DNA of 64,000 nucleotides from Chaetoceros tenuissimus (lineage: Eukaryota > Bacillariophyta > Thalassiosirophyceae > Chaetocerotales > Chaetocerotaceae), in NCBI GenBank assembly GCA_021927905.1, contig BLLK01000038.1, forward strand, positions 806,001 to 870,000, written 5' to 3'. The position numbers and the translations under genes were made by a program. The notes under the pieces were generated by a model. That model was not told the origin of the DNA, did no database searches, and saw only the letters and a program-made list of their open reading frames with translations. Position 1 is the first letter of the stretch. Each line of letters opens with the position of its first letter. Positions 21,730 to 34,242 of the stretch are shown piece by piece.

Positions 21730-24422
21730 ATGAGATTCTCTAAGACTGTGGCAGCTCTTGCATTTGCTGTTCCAGCGGTAAGTTTTGCATAGACAGAGAA
21801 AATATTTGTACTTTGTGAAAGCGATGTTTCAGAATGATATCTGAGACATCAGATGGTTGAAGTTTCAATTTTTAATGTTTCACTTGTGTATGCAAAGTTT
21901 AAACTTGCAGACTATTTCTGTAACGATGTCGCGTACTTTTTCAAATGTATCAAGACTAACACAAACTTCTTCTTCATACCATCCTTCATTTTTTCACTCC
22001 AAACTTCTTTGAAAAAACATGCGTTTTGCAACTTCAAAAACCGGGTCCCTACGGAACAAAAACACATAAATTGAAAATACCAATGACAAATTCTTATTTG
22101 TTCTGTTCATATAAACAAAATGCACATCAAAACTATAACATCAATTGCACTCTTGCATGCGTCATTGCAGGTATCTGCTTTTACAGCTCCAGCATCGCGT
22201 GTAAATAATGTAGCAAAGTCTGCACTCAACATGGCTGGTCCACCATATTCCGGACCAGCTACCAAGCCACTTCTTGATTCAGTAGAATACCCGCATGATA
22301 TGAATGATATGACTATTAGAGATTTGAAGCAGGTAGGTTTGATTTTTTTTATATCGCGCACTTCTCGCTTTTATGCTGTATTATAATTTGATAATCTCAT
22401 GCATATACTCATCATGTTCTGTTTTCACTCTAGCTTTCAAATGAACTTCGTTGGGAAGTTCTTGAGGCAGTTTCCAAAACCGGAGGACATCTTAGTTCAT
22501 CCCTTGGAGTTATTGAGCTCACCGTTGCTCTTCACTACGTATTCGATATGCCAACTGATCAAATTATCTGGGATGTTGCACATCAGTGCTACCCACACAA
22601 AATGCTTACTGGAAGAAGACACCTTTTCGGAGGACTTAGACAGCTTGGTGGAATTTCCGGATTCTGTAAGAGAAAAGAAAGTAAATATGATTCATTCGGT
22701 GCTGGACATTCATCCACCAGTATCTCTGTTGCACAAGGTATGAGTATTGGAAAGTCAATGCTCAATAAGAGAACAAATAACTGTATCGCTGTCATTGGAG
22801 ACGGAGCAATTACTGGAGGTATGGCTTACGAGGCTATGAATAGTGCAGGTTACTTGCAAAATAGAATGATTGTTGTTCTTAACGATAATGGACAGGTCAG
22901 TCTTCCTACCGGTACACCAAGTGCAGGAGGAACTGTTCCAGCATCTCAATTGTCGGCATACACTTCCAATCTCCTTGTTTCCAAGCCATTCCAAGATTTC
23001 CGTGATTTTGCAAAGAGCTTCAACAAGCTCCTTCCAGAGAATATCCAAGATGTAAATAAGCGTTTTGATGAGTATGCTCGTGGTATTATCAGTGGAGGAA
23101 CCCTCTTTGAGGAACTTGGATTTTACTACGTTGGACCAATCGACGGACATGATTTGGATAACATGATTCCAATCTTGGAGAAGCTTCGTGATAGTGACAG
23201 CAACAAGCCTGTATTGCTTCACGTAAAGACTAATAAGGGGCAAGGATACCCTCCAGCAGAGTCTGCATCCGATAAGATGCACGGTGTTGGAAAATTCGAT
23301 CTTGGAACTGGAGTACAAGAGAAAAAGAAGGCATCTTCACCTAGTTTAACTTCTATTTTTGCAGACTCACTTATTCAAGCTGCGACTGAAGATCGCGCTA
23401 TTGTTGGAATCACAGCAGCAATGCCTGGTGGAACTGGAATGGATATCTTTGGAAGACGTTTCCCAAAGCGTACTTTCGATGTAGGTATTGCTGAACAGCA
23501 TGCAGTAACCATGGCAGCTGGTATGGCATGTGAAGGATTGAAGCCTTTTGTTTCCATTTATTCCACCTTTATGCAGCGTGCATACGATCAAGTAATTCAT
23601 GATGTTGCAATCCAAAATCTTCCTGTAAGACTTATCATGGATCGTGCTGGAGTAGTTGGAAATGATGGACCTACCCATCATGGATGTTATGACTTGGCAT
23701 ACATGGCGTGCATTCCAAACCTCACCATTATGGCACCAAGTGACGAGATTGAATTGAGAAATATGATGAAGACTTGTGCTGATTTTGATGACGGTCCAAC
23801 TGTTCTTAGATACCCAAGAGGAAATGGATATGGTGCTGAAAAGTTGTCAGAGCTTTTCGGATATGAACTTGAGAATGGAGAAGTTCCAACTACGGGAGAA
23901 GCTCTTCCAATTGGAAAGGGAAGAATAGTACGTAAGGCAGGCGGACATGGAGTCAACGGGGATGCTAATACACGTGGAAAATCTAGAGATGATAGAGTTG
24001 CAATTCTCTCCATAGGAACACGCCTTCACGATTCTCTCATCGCAGCTGGAGACATTGAAGCAGCAAATCCAGAAGTAGGTGTAACTGTAGCAGATGCTAG
24101 ATTCATGAAGCCTCTTGACGAGGATTTGATCCGTGAACTTGTAGATGAAAACTCAATTTTGATCACTATTGAAGAGGGAAGCGTTGGAGGATTTGGAGAT
24201 CATGTGTTACACTTTTTGTCACACGATGGACTCCTTGATAGTGGCAACTTGAAATTCAGACCAATGGTTCTTCCAGACGAATTGTTCGAAGCAGCAACAC
24301 AGCAACAACAATATGATATGGCTAAATTGAATCATCCTCACATCACTGAGCTTGTTCAAGGATTGCTGAACAAGAGAATGAAGGTACCTGTCGTTGAGGC
24401 TCAAGCAGCAGAGCAGGTGTAA
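21730..24422 (+). CDS. dxs: 1-deoxy-D-xylulose-5-phosphate synthase, plastid
   Basis: Exons 21730-21777, 22171-22332 and 22434-24422 join in phase 0 (732 residues). The enzyme condenses pyruvate and glyceraldehyde-3-phosphate with thiamine diphosphate, the first step of the plastid MEP isoprenoid pathway. Evidence: TGGHLSSSLGV, WDVAHQCYPHKMLTGR, the TPP motif GDGAITGGMAYEAMN (from about residue 192), VGPIDGHD, HVKTNKGQGYPPAE, GIAEQHAVTMAAG and DRAGVVGNDGPTHHG. Exon 1 encodes only MRFSKTVAALAFAVPA. Exon 2 opens with VSAFTAPA, so the ASAF cleavage motif lies right at the splice junction. An alternative ATG at 22120 reads straight into exon 2 with a different signal peptide (MHIKTITSIALLHASLQ). 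There is a diatom-type insert of about 25 residues near 23930-23990. Confidence 0.96.
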
Positions 24423-24693
24423 ATCTACGGAGATTAAACAGCTACACTTGTAATAAATATATTATAAATAAAATTTACTAGAGCACTCTGCACTGGTCAC
24501 CATATGCATATACTACACGACTATTTCGATATTTGAAGAAGAGAGAGTGTTATTCTGGAACAGTTGCTTCTCTATGAGTATATCTCTAATGCTGTAGAAT
24601 TTTCTCCCAGATTGCTCTCGTGCCGTAAAATTATTTTTACCATCTCTCTGGAAATGTGGCGATTTTATGAGCCGTTAAAATAGTCGTTGTGAA

Positions 24694-27600
24694 ATGGATA
24701 AAAGTGGAGCGGATGTAGATAATGCCGCTGTTTTGGAAACTATGGAGTCAATGCTGGGATCAGAGGGCGAGCTTGACCTGGACTCTTCACAGGGAAAAGT
24801 AAAAAACGGTCTCTTGCGAAAAATGCTTTTGCCTCTGACTTCACAGGGAGGTATTCAGGATAACATGGAAGATCAGTTTGCTACTCAATTGTCACAGATG
24901 GGGAATGACTTGGAGAATGAATGGGTTACTTATGACTCTTCGCTTATAAAGGTGCTTCTAAGAGTAGAGGCTCTTCAGCCAACGTTACTTGTATGTCTCA
25001 TTACCAAGTTACAGGAATTTGCTGCTATGGAACAAGATGAAGAAATTCTAAATGTCATTCATGAAAATGTAGATTCATTTACCTGCTTTGAAGAAATACC
25101 AAGATTGATTATATCACATATTAGATGGATGGAGCTTATACTGGATCCTATTTCACTCATCAGTGCAGTACTGGAATGTATCACGTTTCTTTATTCTACG
25201 TTGCCTGAAGTAGATGACGATGTGTCGCCTGGAAAGAAAAAGAAGGGGGCCTCGGATAGCGTCAGTCGATCAATTCTTTTGGACTTGATAGCTACTCTCC
25301 CTGATATTGTAGATGATGGATCTATGGCTCAAGAGCCTGAACTAATGGAAAATATTCTCAATACTTTGCGCGACGTACGTGTACAAGATTCAACTTTTCT
25401 TATTCCTGTTCTTGATGCTGTTAGTTCCTTGAGATTTACTACAGACGAGCAGATTGAAACCATCATCAATGACGCATTAGAAGCTTTAGAAAGTGTATCA
25501 GAATCTTGGTTATTTCCATCCATCACAAAATTTCTAGTTCAACATATACCAAGATCTGATACAGACTTGTGCAATAAAGCTATCGAGACATTCCGACGAC
25601 TTCATTTGGGTTATGAGGAAGATGAAGAGGATGAAACCATGCAGAGAAGTTCAGTCCACGAAAAAACCGATTCAGAGGCATTAATGTTGGAAGCTTTAGT
25701 TCAAGGATTTATGTATAGGACTGACTTGACTAATGCTTTGATCAATGCCATCAAATGCACAGCACCAAGTCAGCATGGCTCTGCTGATCTATGGCTCCTC
25801 TTTTGTTGCGCCAGTGCTCCACACAACAAGAATAAAATCAAGCAATTGATCAAGGCCAAGACCATGTCAGGAGGATTTACTAATGAACTGATTGTTGATA
25901 CCATGAAAGGAAATGGAGCAGCATTGGCAAATATATTTCAGAGTTCATTACTGCCTCTTGCCGATGAATTAGTTCGTGCAAATGAAAGGGTTGCAAGATT
26001 GTTCGGTTCCGCACTTTATGAAGAAATGTATATAGAGTTTGATGATAGATCACTCAGGCAAGATATTGTAGGGCAATTGATTATTCATGTAGCATCCGGT
26101 CTATCGTATGATGAGGTCGATACTGCATTTCGAGTTCTTTGCAATCTTGCTCAAAACCAGAAAACAGCCAATAGCTTGAAGTTGTATCAACCATTTTTAC
26201 TTTCTCTATTGGAAAATGTCCAACTATATTCAAAGGAACATTTGCGATATCTTTTCCTTCTTTTGTTTACTCTAGGCGCGGATACTGACTCTGACGAGGT
26301 TAAAATTGTGATTACTAAGTATTTGGCAATTCAGCAAATCGAATCAAAGCAAATTGTAAGTCTTTACAAGTTTTAAAAGATATCGTGTTGGCATAATACT
26401 CAATGATTTTATTACTTCCCATAGGCGATCATTGGGGCCGTTTCGTTCGCTTGTAGTTTGGGGGACTCGCAAGTTGAGCAAACGAAAGAGGCAATTACTT
26501 TGCTTGAATCAGTGACCAAGAATTGCATGTCATCATTCAATGGATCTGTCAGAATACATGGAGAAATAAATATATCGGCATTATCATTATTTTTTGACGA
26601 GTTATGTCTCGCAATGAAGGCTGTGGCGCTTCCACAAGCAATCAAAGCCTGGATTGTTGACCGTTTTAGTGGATGTTTAGAGGATACGTACTTTCGCGAT
26701 CTCGATCAAGATAAAAGTTCTCATCTCTCTCTAGTACCAAAAAATGATGATGATAAAGCCTTGATTCATGGTAGACATCCTAAGATGCCTGGAGGGGAAT
26801 TGCGATATAATTTGGATGGGCATGATGCAATTCTATACCTGAAATTGCTTTCACTCCATGAACCTGGTGTTGAACAAACAACTGAATCTGCTGAAAATCT
26901 TTGTTATCTACTTCGAATTTTGTCAATAGCACATGAAGAAAAGTATGGTGGGGATGGTATTGATAATATTGATGCCTTACTTGGCTGTCCCCTTCTCTTA
27001 CCTCAATCAGATCTTTGTGGCATCGATTTTACCCACATGACTGAAATACAAAAACTTGTTACAGTACAGACTTTATTTGTAAGTATTATTTCCTCCTTCT
27101 CTATTTTGAACTTGGACTCATTATCTCAATGTTATTCATTATATGTATTTAACAGAGTGCAGTTTCTTGGTGTAGAGAGATTGCGAATGCATTCATTTTT
27201 GCAGCTTCTTTTGGTGCTTCTGAGGGCACGCAAGCAACACAGGATCAAGACCAGACAAGGAAAAAAGTAGTGCAAAAGCTCAATGCTATGATGGAACTTG
27301 AAGAAGAGCTAGTTCTTTGCTCTAGAAAATGCTATAGTTTTGCTCCGCCAGGAAAAACACCTTTACCAGTTCCACGGGACCTACTGAAACTTTCAACTGA
27401 GGCAATGAAGCATGGCGAAGGCAACGGTTCGTGTGATGAAAGTGAAATTGATAATATTGGAAGAATGACCAAAGAAGAGAAAAAAGCGTATGCTGCCATC
27501 AAAAAGGCGGCAAAGAAAAAAGAGGCTGATAGATTGAAATCGAAGCAGAAGGCATTGAAGATGAAAGCAAAGTTTGAAGACGAGATTGAAGAAAGGGTTA

Positions 27601-29237
27601 GATCGAGTCTCAGTCCACTTAGTCTTTACGTCTGTCTTGGATTAGGTTTTCAAGAGCTTAGAATAGGTAATACCCTGGGAACAGAGAGTAGCCAAGATTT
27701 GGTGCTATCTATGGGTGCCTCTGAGTTGAAGAATCATAACGTTGGTAGCGAGCTAACCAGCACACTCTTGCAGCTTTTAACGAAAGGCCTAGATGCACTC
27801 TTTGGGAAAGACGGTGACTCCAGTCAAGGGCTTGAAGAACTGAAAGGAAATCCATATAGCATGCAATGCACTAATAGCAGAACAAAGCAGAAGGATCCAT
27901 CCCTTGAATTTTTAGGATTATGTATAGAACATGATGTCTTTGTGTCATTGTACGAGAGATTAGTCTCTTGCGCTGAGATTTTGGGAGATGATGAAATAGA
28001 GAAAGAGTCGAAGGTCAATGCTATCCAGTGTACTTTAGATCTCATGAAATGCCTCACAACTATACTATCAATTGATGAAATTCACACAAAACAGGGAAGG
28101 GCATACTTTGAAATTATCATAAAGCAGATTGCTGTTGGTGAACGGCAATCGGGAAAAATATCAAACGAGTTGCGACGATATCCCTTTTTTGCATATAACG
28201 CAGACAAAATATTTTCACTATTGGAGGAAGCAATCACAGGGAATGATATTGACCAAATCGACTTCACAATGATAGGGATGGAATGCGTGGAAGCCCTTGT
28301 GTTGAGAGCTGAGAAAATCCAGATGTTTGAGGAAATGAATAAGATAAAGGGGAAAATGAGAGAAGAGGTGACCAAAATGAAACTGAGAGTGTCTTCCATT
28401 TGCCTAGATCTTTTGAAGAAGGAATGGCGTGAGGGAACTTCTTTGAATAAGCAAAATGTTGGCAAACTTCTTCGTCTATATCTAGATTTCAGTGCATGCG
28501 GATCTTCCATCTCAACTAATAGTAAAGATACACAGTCAGGTAGACTCAAGGCTCTCGATGTACTAATCAATGAGGCACTCTGTGAACTACCTAGCTTTGA
28601 GGGCTGTAAAGGTCCTGTAGATGGATTCCCTACTTGTAACAAGGCCACATTTGGGCTGTATTTCTCTGCTGTATTGAATGGAATCAATTCAGAGATATCG
28701 CAACTATTTCAGTTACCTTCAAACAGTGAACCCAATGACGTAGATTGTTACATCTCTACACTTGAACACCTTGTTGCGCTGAATTTGAAGCTTTCCAATC
28801 TGACTAAAGAAAATCCTGCTCTTGCTAAAACTGCCAATCTACTATTGCAATTGAAGAGCGGGAATAAGTTTGTTGATGTTATTGCGAAGAAGGCATTGCC
28901 ATTCTGTGCAAAGAATTACAAGAATTTTGGCGACAGGGTTTTGAATTTGATCAAAGAAACGCAAGAAATTACAAAGCAGATGAACTACATCATATCACAT
29001 GGAAAGCGTACGAAAGAAAAGGTCCTTGTCAAAGAAGCACCTAAGGTTAGAAAGGTATGTGAAGGTTTTATTCACCACACGAAAAGTTTGCTAGCAAAGA
29101 ACTCTGTCGAAGATATTTTTTGGAGTGGAAATGTAAAGAACCGCAATATTGATGGAAGCATCATTGCAGAAGAAGACAAGGATAACGAGAGTGAAGAGGA
29201 TGAATCGTCTGACACTGAGTCAGAAGGAGAAAATTGA
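24694..29237 (+). CDS. FANCD2: Fanconi anaemia complementation group D2 protein
   Basis: Exons 24694-26355, 26425-27078 and 27156-29237 join in frame (1465 residues; human FANCD2 has about 1450). It is the DNA clamp of the interstrand-crosslink repair pathway, acting with FANCI after mono-ubiquitination. Conserved blocks: PRLIISHIRWMELILDP, LDLIATLPDIVDD, FLIPVLDAVSSLRF, SKQI-AIIGAVSFACS around the modified lysine, LF-SAVSWCREIANAF, and the armadillo-like C-terminal half. Lys552 aligns with human Lys561; intron 1 falls two codons after it. The tail is acidic (EEDKDNESEEDESSDTESEGEN region), as in animal and plant orthologues. Introns are 69 and 77 bp. No other Fanconi gene is in the window. 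Confidence 0.95.
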
Positions 29238-30319
29238 TGTATCAAGGGTTGTAACATACAATTTTATCTAATGAAATGTTTTTATGACAACGAGCATATC
29301 GCTTCTGTCGACGAGGAGATTGTTTCGAAGAAAAGAGAAGCCTATGGTATCATAATATAATCATTTCAAGAAATTTCAATACTTTTCGAAAATTATAATA
29401 TCGAGCTCGTCAGATTTTTTTTGAAGAAAAACAATGGACGAGAACAGTCAAGATTTGACTAAGAATCTATCAATTTTATATCTCAAGAGTACTATAGAAA
29501 CCATTTTATCACATTGCATACATCGGCTGGGCTTCTCTGCATGATTGTGGGAGGGATGAAGAGGAATCATATTGTCTTAGTACGATGCGAAGACTGTAAC
29601 ACTGTGTATCGACTTTTTATAGACGGTTGCGCATCTCGTCATTGATGGATTCTCATTGGGCTTCTCTTAGCGGGAACATAAAATAATATGAGATCACTGG
29701 ACCAATAGTCATCTATCAATTTCAAACCAGGAAAATAATCGATTTTTTTAATGCAATATTGTTGAGCTTCTCATTGGGGCTTCTCTTAGCGGGAATTAGG
29801 AAGGACTGAGAATAGAGAGGAGCCATCTATCTGTATTCCAAACCTGGGAAAATCTTGAACAATGCAAATACACATTATAATTTTTTTAAATCTACTAAGT
29901 GATACTGGATAATAATGTGTACTTCTCTTCCACACTGCAAACTTCTCTCTTCAAAGAATGTCATACCGAAGCAACTTAGACAGCTTGACAGAAGGGCCGA
30001 TATTGAATCCATAGACGAAGATTTTAGGGTTTCGCTGTTGACAGCGAGAGGTCTTGATGCTCAAAAGAGATCAATTAGGAATCAGTATTCTTTCCCTACA
30101 ATAACTACCAATACAGCGCACTCGATATACGAAGACGAAGAAGGAAGTCTTGAAGGCATGATTCAAGATGCGCTATCTCATGTGTTCATAGTGAGGTAGC
30201 ACATATTGTGAATTTCATTGATGACTATGGTGCGACAGACCCCTCAGAAATGCAAATATTGTAGATTACTTATAAAGTAAAAAAGTACTTTTAAAAATTT
30301 GCCTGTGCCATTTACAAAT
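29238..30319. other. Intergenic with a diverged tandem repeat
   Basis: Between the FANCD2 stop and the PPR stop (convergent genes). It holds two copies of a roughly 118-bp unit beginning near 29650 and 29768, each containing CTTCTCTTAGCGGGAA, and a weaker partial match near 29528. A 94-codon frame (29915-30199) is the only sizeable ORF and is listed separately. Confidence 0.5.
29915..30199 (+). CDS. Doubtful small hypothetical protein
   Basis: A 94-residue frame starting with ATG. It has no recognised domain, signal peptide or membrane segment. Its composition is mildly acidic at the C-terminus (YEDEEGSLEGMIQDAL), which looks more like coding sequence than random AT-rich DNA. It lies just after a local repeat and has no visible context. 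It could be a real short gene or chance. Confidence 0.2.
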   Translation: MCTSLPHCKLLSSKNVIPKQLRQLDRRADIESIDEDFRVSLLTARGLDAQKRSIRNQYSFPTITTNTAHSIYEDEEGSLEGMIQDALSHVFIVR

Positions 30320-33300
30320 TTACGAATGACATTTATGCTGCCAAGACTTTGGGATTTCCATTATTAGATCGTGAGCGAAGTTTTCACTGCGGTCTTCTTC
30401 GTTCGGAAACGATTGTTTAATTTCCATGATGCAGTGTTGGGAAAGAAGACCCCTTTCGCAAGCTGTATCGAAAACTTCTTTACACTTCAATACATCGATC
30501 TTTTCCGGAACACTTGTGAGATGACGAAGGACATACGAGAAGGTTCGATCACTGATATAATTAGAGCTCAGAGCGTCCTCATAAATAGCTAGGAATTCGT
30601 CAAGTGATCCTCCAGTTCTGGCACATATGTGAAGCTGAACGTATAGTAACCGAGCAAATGTCAGTTGTTTTTGACGTGGTAAGACGATTACTTGAATGAA
30701 AAGAATAATTAACTCACCATGGAATTATAACTCATTTCATTAAACATATCCCTTGATTTCATTTTCTCAAAAATTGCTTTTGCCTTATCAAATATATTCT
30801 TCTCATGAAAAGAGGAGAGAAACATCAGCATGACATTGTAGGTATGTAAATCTATAGCATCATCTTCTAACTTCTCGAAAAATTTGATTGCCCTGTTTCT
30901 GACTCTTTTTCTATTGCTTTTATGATATATCCGTAGAAGTAAAGAGTTTGTCTTTGCACAAGGTTTTATGCTTGAATTGTTTTCTGCGAGTCTTGTCATT
31001 GTTGCATAGATTTCTTCGGCCTTCCTGAATGCTTTCCTGTGTCGCGCATTGACCCATGAATAAAGAACGGCATTGAAGCCTTCCACTGTTGGAAGGACAT
31101 GCAAATCTCCTCGTTCAAACCTTTTCACGGCGTTCATTAGATAGACATGTCCTTGATTAGCGTCGTCTATACACTGTGCCCTAATAGTGTGATCAAGACT
31201 TTGTCGTGATGCCTTTTCTTTCTTTACACCACTTTTCTCCAATTCGATCATGTTTTGAAATATTTTTTCGGCAAGTTTTCTGTCTCCATACTTTTGATAA
31301 GACAAAGCAAAAAGAGCCGTTTCGTAAACTTTTGAAAAGTTGAATCAGATCAAGTTTAGAGGTTTTCATCACTACCAAGATAACTCATCTAAAATACTTA
31401 CCTCGATTAGTTAATTGCAAACTATTTGGTCTCAACCTGGATTCTTTCTCCATGATATCAACAATTTTAGCAATACGATCAGGCAAGAATCTATGCGATT
31501 GGATCAACAGTAAAAATGTAACTGAATCAGGTGCAGATGGGGTGGATGTTTTCCTATTTCTTTCTCTCATCAAGTTGAATAAATCCTATTTCAAACAGTG
31601 GGGTAAGTAAAAAATCAATAAATGTCTCGGTACACAAATTTCTGGCTAATTTGAACTTACCCAAGTGATTGAATGAACATCGTTGTGTTTGGTCACGTTA
31701 CAAAATCCAGTCATTACTGCATTCCAAAGAACCACATCTGGTTCTTCTTCTAAATGTCCTTCGTCATACTTTTTGATCATATTCATGAGAACTTCCTGTG
31801 CTTTAGCGTGATCAGGATAAAAATTAGATTTCGAAAGTTTTTGAATACATACATCGTAAACAAAAGGATCCAATCTACTTATTTTCCCTTCACTGTATGC
31901 CTCTTCCATATCATTCAAAAGTTTTTCTACACCCTTTCTTGAATCTTTGTCATTGGATGCAGCATACATGCGTGCCATTATACCATAGGAGACAGTATCA
32001 GGGACCGCATCCTTTTGCTTGTAATTTGTAAACTCGTTCATTGATTGAAAGAAATTGAGTGTGTCCTTCTGATTGTATTCGTAACAGAAAACTTGTAGAA
32101 TCCTGTTCATGGATTTCGAATCTGGAACTACATCAAAATGCCCATCCCTCAGTTTCTGTAGCATCACTTCTCCCTTTTTACGAGTTGTACTATTCCTCAA
32201 CATTGTAGCGATGCAAAGAGAGTATGTGTCCATATTTGGTTTGTCATAAATTTCACCCTTCTCCATAGCTAAATGAAACTTTTCAAGCAATCTTTCAACC
32301 GTTTGACCGCCCTTTAAGTCTAGACGCCTTATATTTTCCAAAGATTGATTCACTAAATCAACAATTAGTCCTTTTTCCTCTCCGAGGCCACTTTGGAACA
32401 GCAGGTCCATCACATTTTCAATATGAAGTGCCAATTCCTCTTTACATTGACAATGTTTAATATAAGCATCCATAACAGTCAAAAAAGATATCCTATCGGG
32501 TTTCACGTTTAGATGCCCGTCTGCATGCAACTTCATCATTAATTGCAAAATATCTTTGGCACGATTTGCACTCTCTACCCCACCACCACTATTTCTCCAT
32601 GCTTTCAACACGATATTAAAACTCAAGGTACCAGGATTGATAGATGAATTGCCATCTTTTTGCAAGGCAGTCATCAATAATAACATATCTTCTGCTTTCT
32701 GTGCATATCCAAATTTGTCATCTTGATTAGCATAGCCATTCATCATAATATTGTAAGTCCAACTATTCGGTTGAAATGCGGAATCATCTGACTCTAGATA
32801 TGCCAAGAGATCTTCTGCCTTTTGTATAGCACCGTCACTCTTGTTGCTGCACCATGCAGTAAGTAAACTATGATAGGTAAATTCATCAGGTGCGACACCG
32901 ATATCATATGCATCGTGTGAATTCTTGTGAAATTCAAATCTATCCAACATCTTTTCAACCAACAGCTCCGCCTTTTCAGCTCCATTTAATGACGGACTTG
33001 TGGAACCGTACGATTTTACGATGACATTGTAGTCTTTGGCAGAGATTTTTACCGTTTGATTTCCCCCATCTATTCTTTCGGTATATAATCTGTCTAATAT
33101 TTTTTCGCTCGTTATAGAATCTTGAATAGTCTGTCGCTTGCAATAGTGATGAATGAGGTTCTTTGCATTGTGAACCTCTTGAGGCGTCATCGATCCAATG
33201 CTGATATCATTGAGAATTTTATTCGCATTTTCATTTGGATCCAGTATAATCTCATCATCAATTCTACCCGGTAATACATTACTGTTGAAGGAGCGAGAGG

Positions 33301-33454
33301 TATGTAGCTTTTCCTGTACTCCTTGTACAACTAGAGATGTTTGAATAAGTCCATTTTGTTTTCGATAAAAATGAGGACTTTTCTTAGAGGCCTCTCTTCC
33401 AATACGTTTAATATGAAAACCAGCAGCACGGCATGCTATCCTTGTACGTTCCAT
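30320..33454 (-). CDS. Pentatricopeptide-repeat (PPR) protein, probably mitochondrial
   Basis: Complement of 31661-33454, 31402-31585, 30718-31328 and 30320-30634, joined in frame (967 residues). The three introns are 75, 73 and 83 bp. Many PPR units of about 35-37 residues are visible, for example DYNVIVKSYG..., EFTYHSLLTAWC..., SWTYNIMMNGYANQ, TLSFNIVLKAWRNSGGG, VSYGIMARMYAASND and DLHTYNVMLMFLSSF. PPR proteins bind organellar RNA for processing, stability, editing or translation. The N-terminus (MERTRIACRAAGFHIKRIGR) is Arg-rich without acids and lacks a signal peptide, which favours mitochondria over the diatom plastid. No DYW or SMR tail is seen. The last exon (VLRHLTSVPEKIDVLKCKEVF) is in frame and PPR-like. 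Confidence 0.9.
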
Positions 33455-33761
33455 AGGTCAATACTTATGGGATGTGCTAATATTGATAGACCAAGCAAGA
33501 TGTTCTATGACAATGTAAAAGCTTTACCTTCATCCATAACAAACTTTTCAACATCATCTATGTGGTACGTAGTTGTGTACTGTACCATACCGTAGTACTA
33601 CTACAATACATTCCTTCCGCGGGGAATCAAACCCCCACCTAATACGGATTATCCCGATGTCTAAAATAGTTTTGAGATAAGGATCCATGTTGAAAAATGA
33701 TTCTTTGTATTTTATCTTTTGAAGCTAAGGTACATTTTAGAAGTTACATCTTGTCCCAAAA
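33455..33761. other. Intergenic spacer
   Basis: Upstream of the PPR gene and downstream of the SxPT gene. It contains a sequence resembling the T-arm half of a tRNA on the minus strand (about 33610-33640), but no full cloverleaf could be built. Otherwise nothing is seen. Confidence 0.4.
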
Positions 33762-34242
33762 TTATAGACCTGCTTTACTCAGTTTCTGTTTATGTTGATT
33801 GCATTTTTGAAGAATAATTTCTTTGCACGATTGCCCTTGTGCTTCTGTCAATGGTGCAAAAAATTGATCCCCATCGTTACACTCCCATGTTCCAAAGTTA
33901 TAAAATCCATATCCCATCATGATTGGATATCCTCCCGAATTATCAGAATAATGAATTCCGTCCATTTCTGCCATTCCTGTGCATGAACTTGAAGAATCGT
34001 AATCGATATTTGGATCACCAGATACAATTGTGGCTACAGCAGCATCTATAACAGCTCCATCGTAGCATGGACAAGGAACATCATCAGCTGAATCATCGTA
34101 TCCTGTAGGAGTTTGAGTTGGTGACTTGCTTGGGGACTTGGTTGGGGACTTTGTTGGAGATTCTGTTCCTGAGCCTCCACCACATGCACAACAAGCTTGA
34201 TTAGCTGTCAGTCCGTGGTTTGGTGATTGGTCCCCATAGGTT
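33762..34242 (-). CDS. 3' exon of the secreted SxPT / Cys-module gene (after the inverted block)
   Basis: The minus-strand frame, from the inversion boundary to the stop, encodes about 160 residues. It opens inside a Cys module (TYGDQSPNHGLTANQACCACGGG), continues with an SPTKSPTKSPSKSPTQTPT linker, and ends in an extracellular-looking domain with six Cys (CPCYDGAVIDAAV..., SSSSCTGMAEMDG, FGTWECNDGDQFFAPLTEAQGQSC..., QKC). The module's first half (YNCEWYST) is on the plus strand at 35142-35164. If the block 34243-35164 is turned round, the two halves join in frame. As the DNA stands, this exon lacks its upstream partner on the same strand. Confidence 0.7.

Noticed and set aside
30371-30592. 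Plus-strand 73-codon frame
   Set aside because: It is the shadow of the last PPR exon, which reads well on the minus strand and joins in phase.
33608-33690. Minus-strand tRNA-like T-arm (GGGGGTTTGATTCCCC)
   Set aside because: No matching acceptor 5' strand, D-arm or anticodon stem could be paired at the right distances; at best a tRNA relic.
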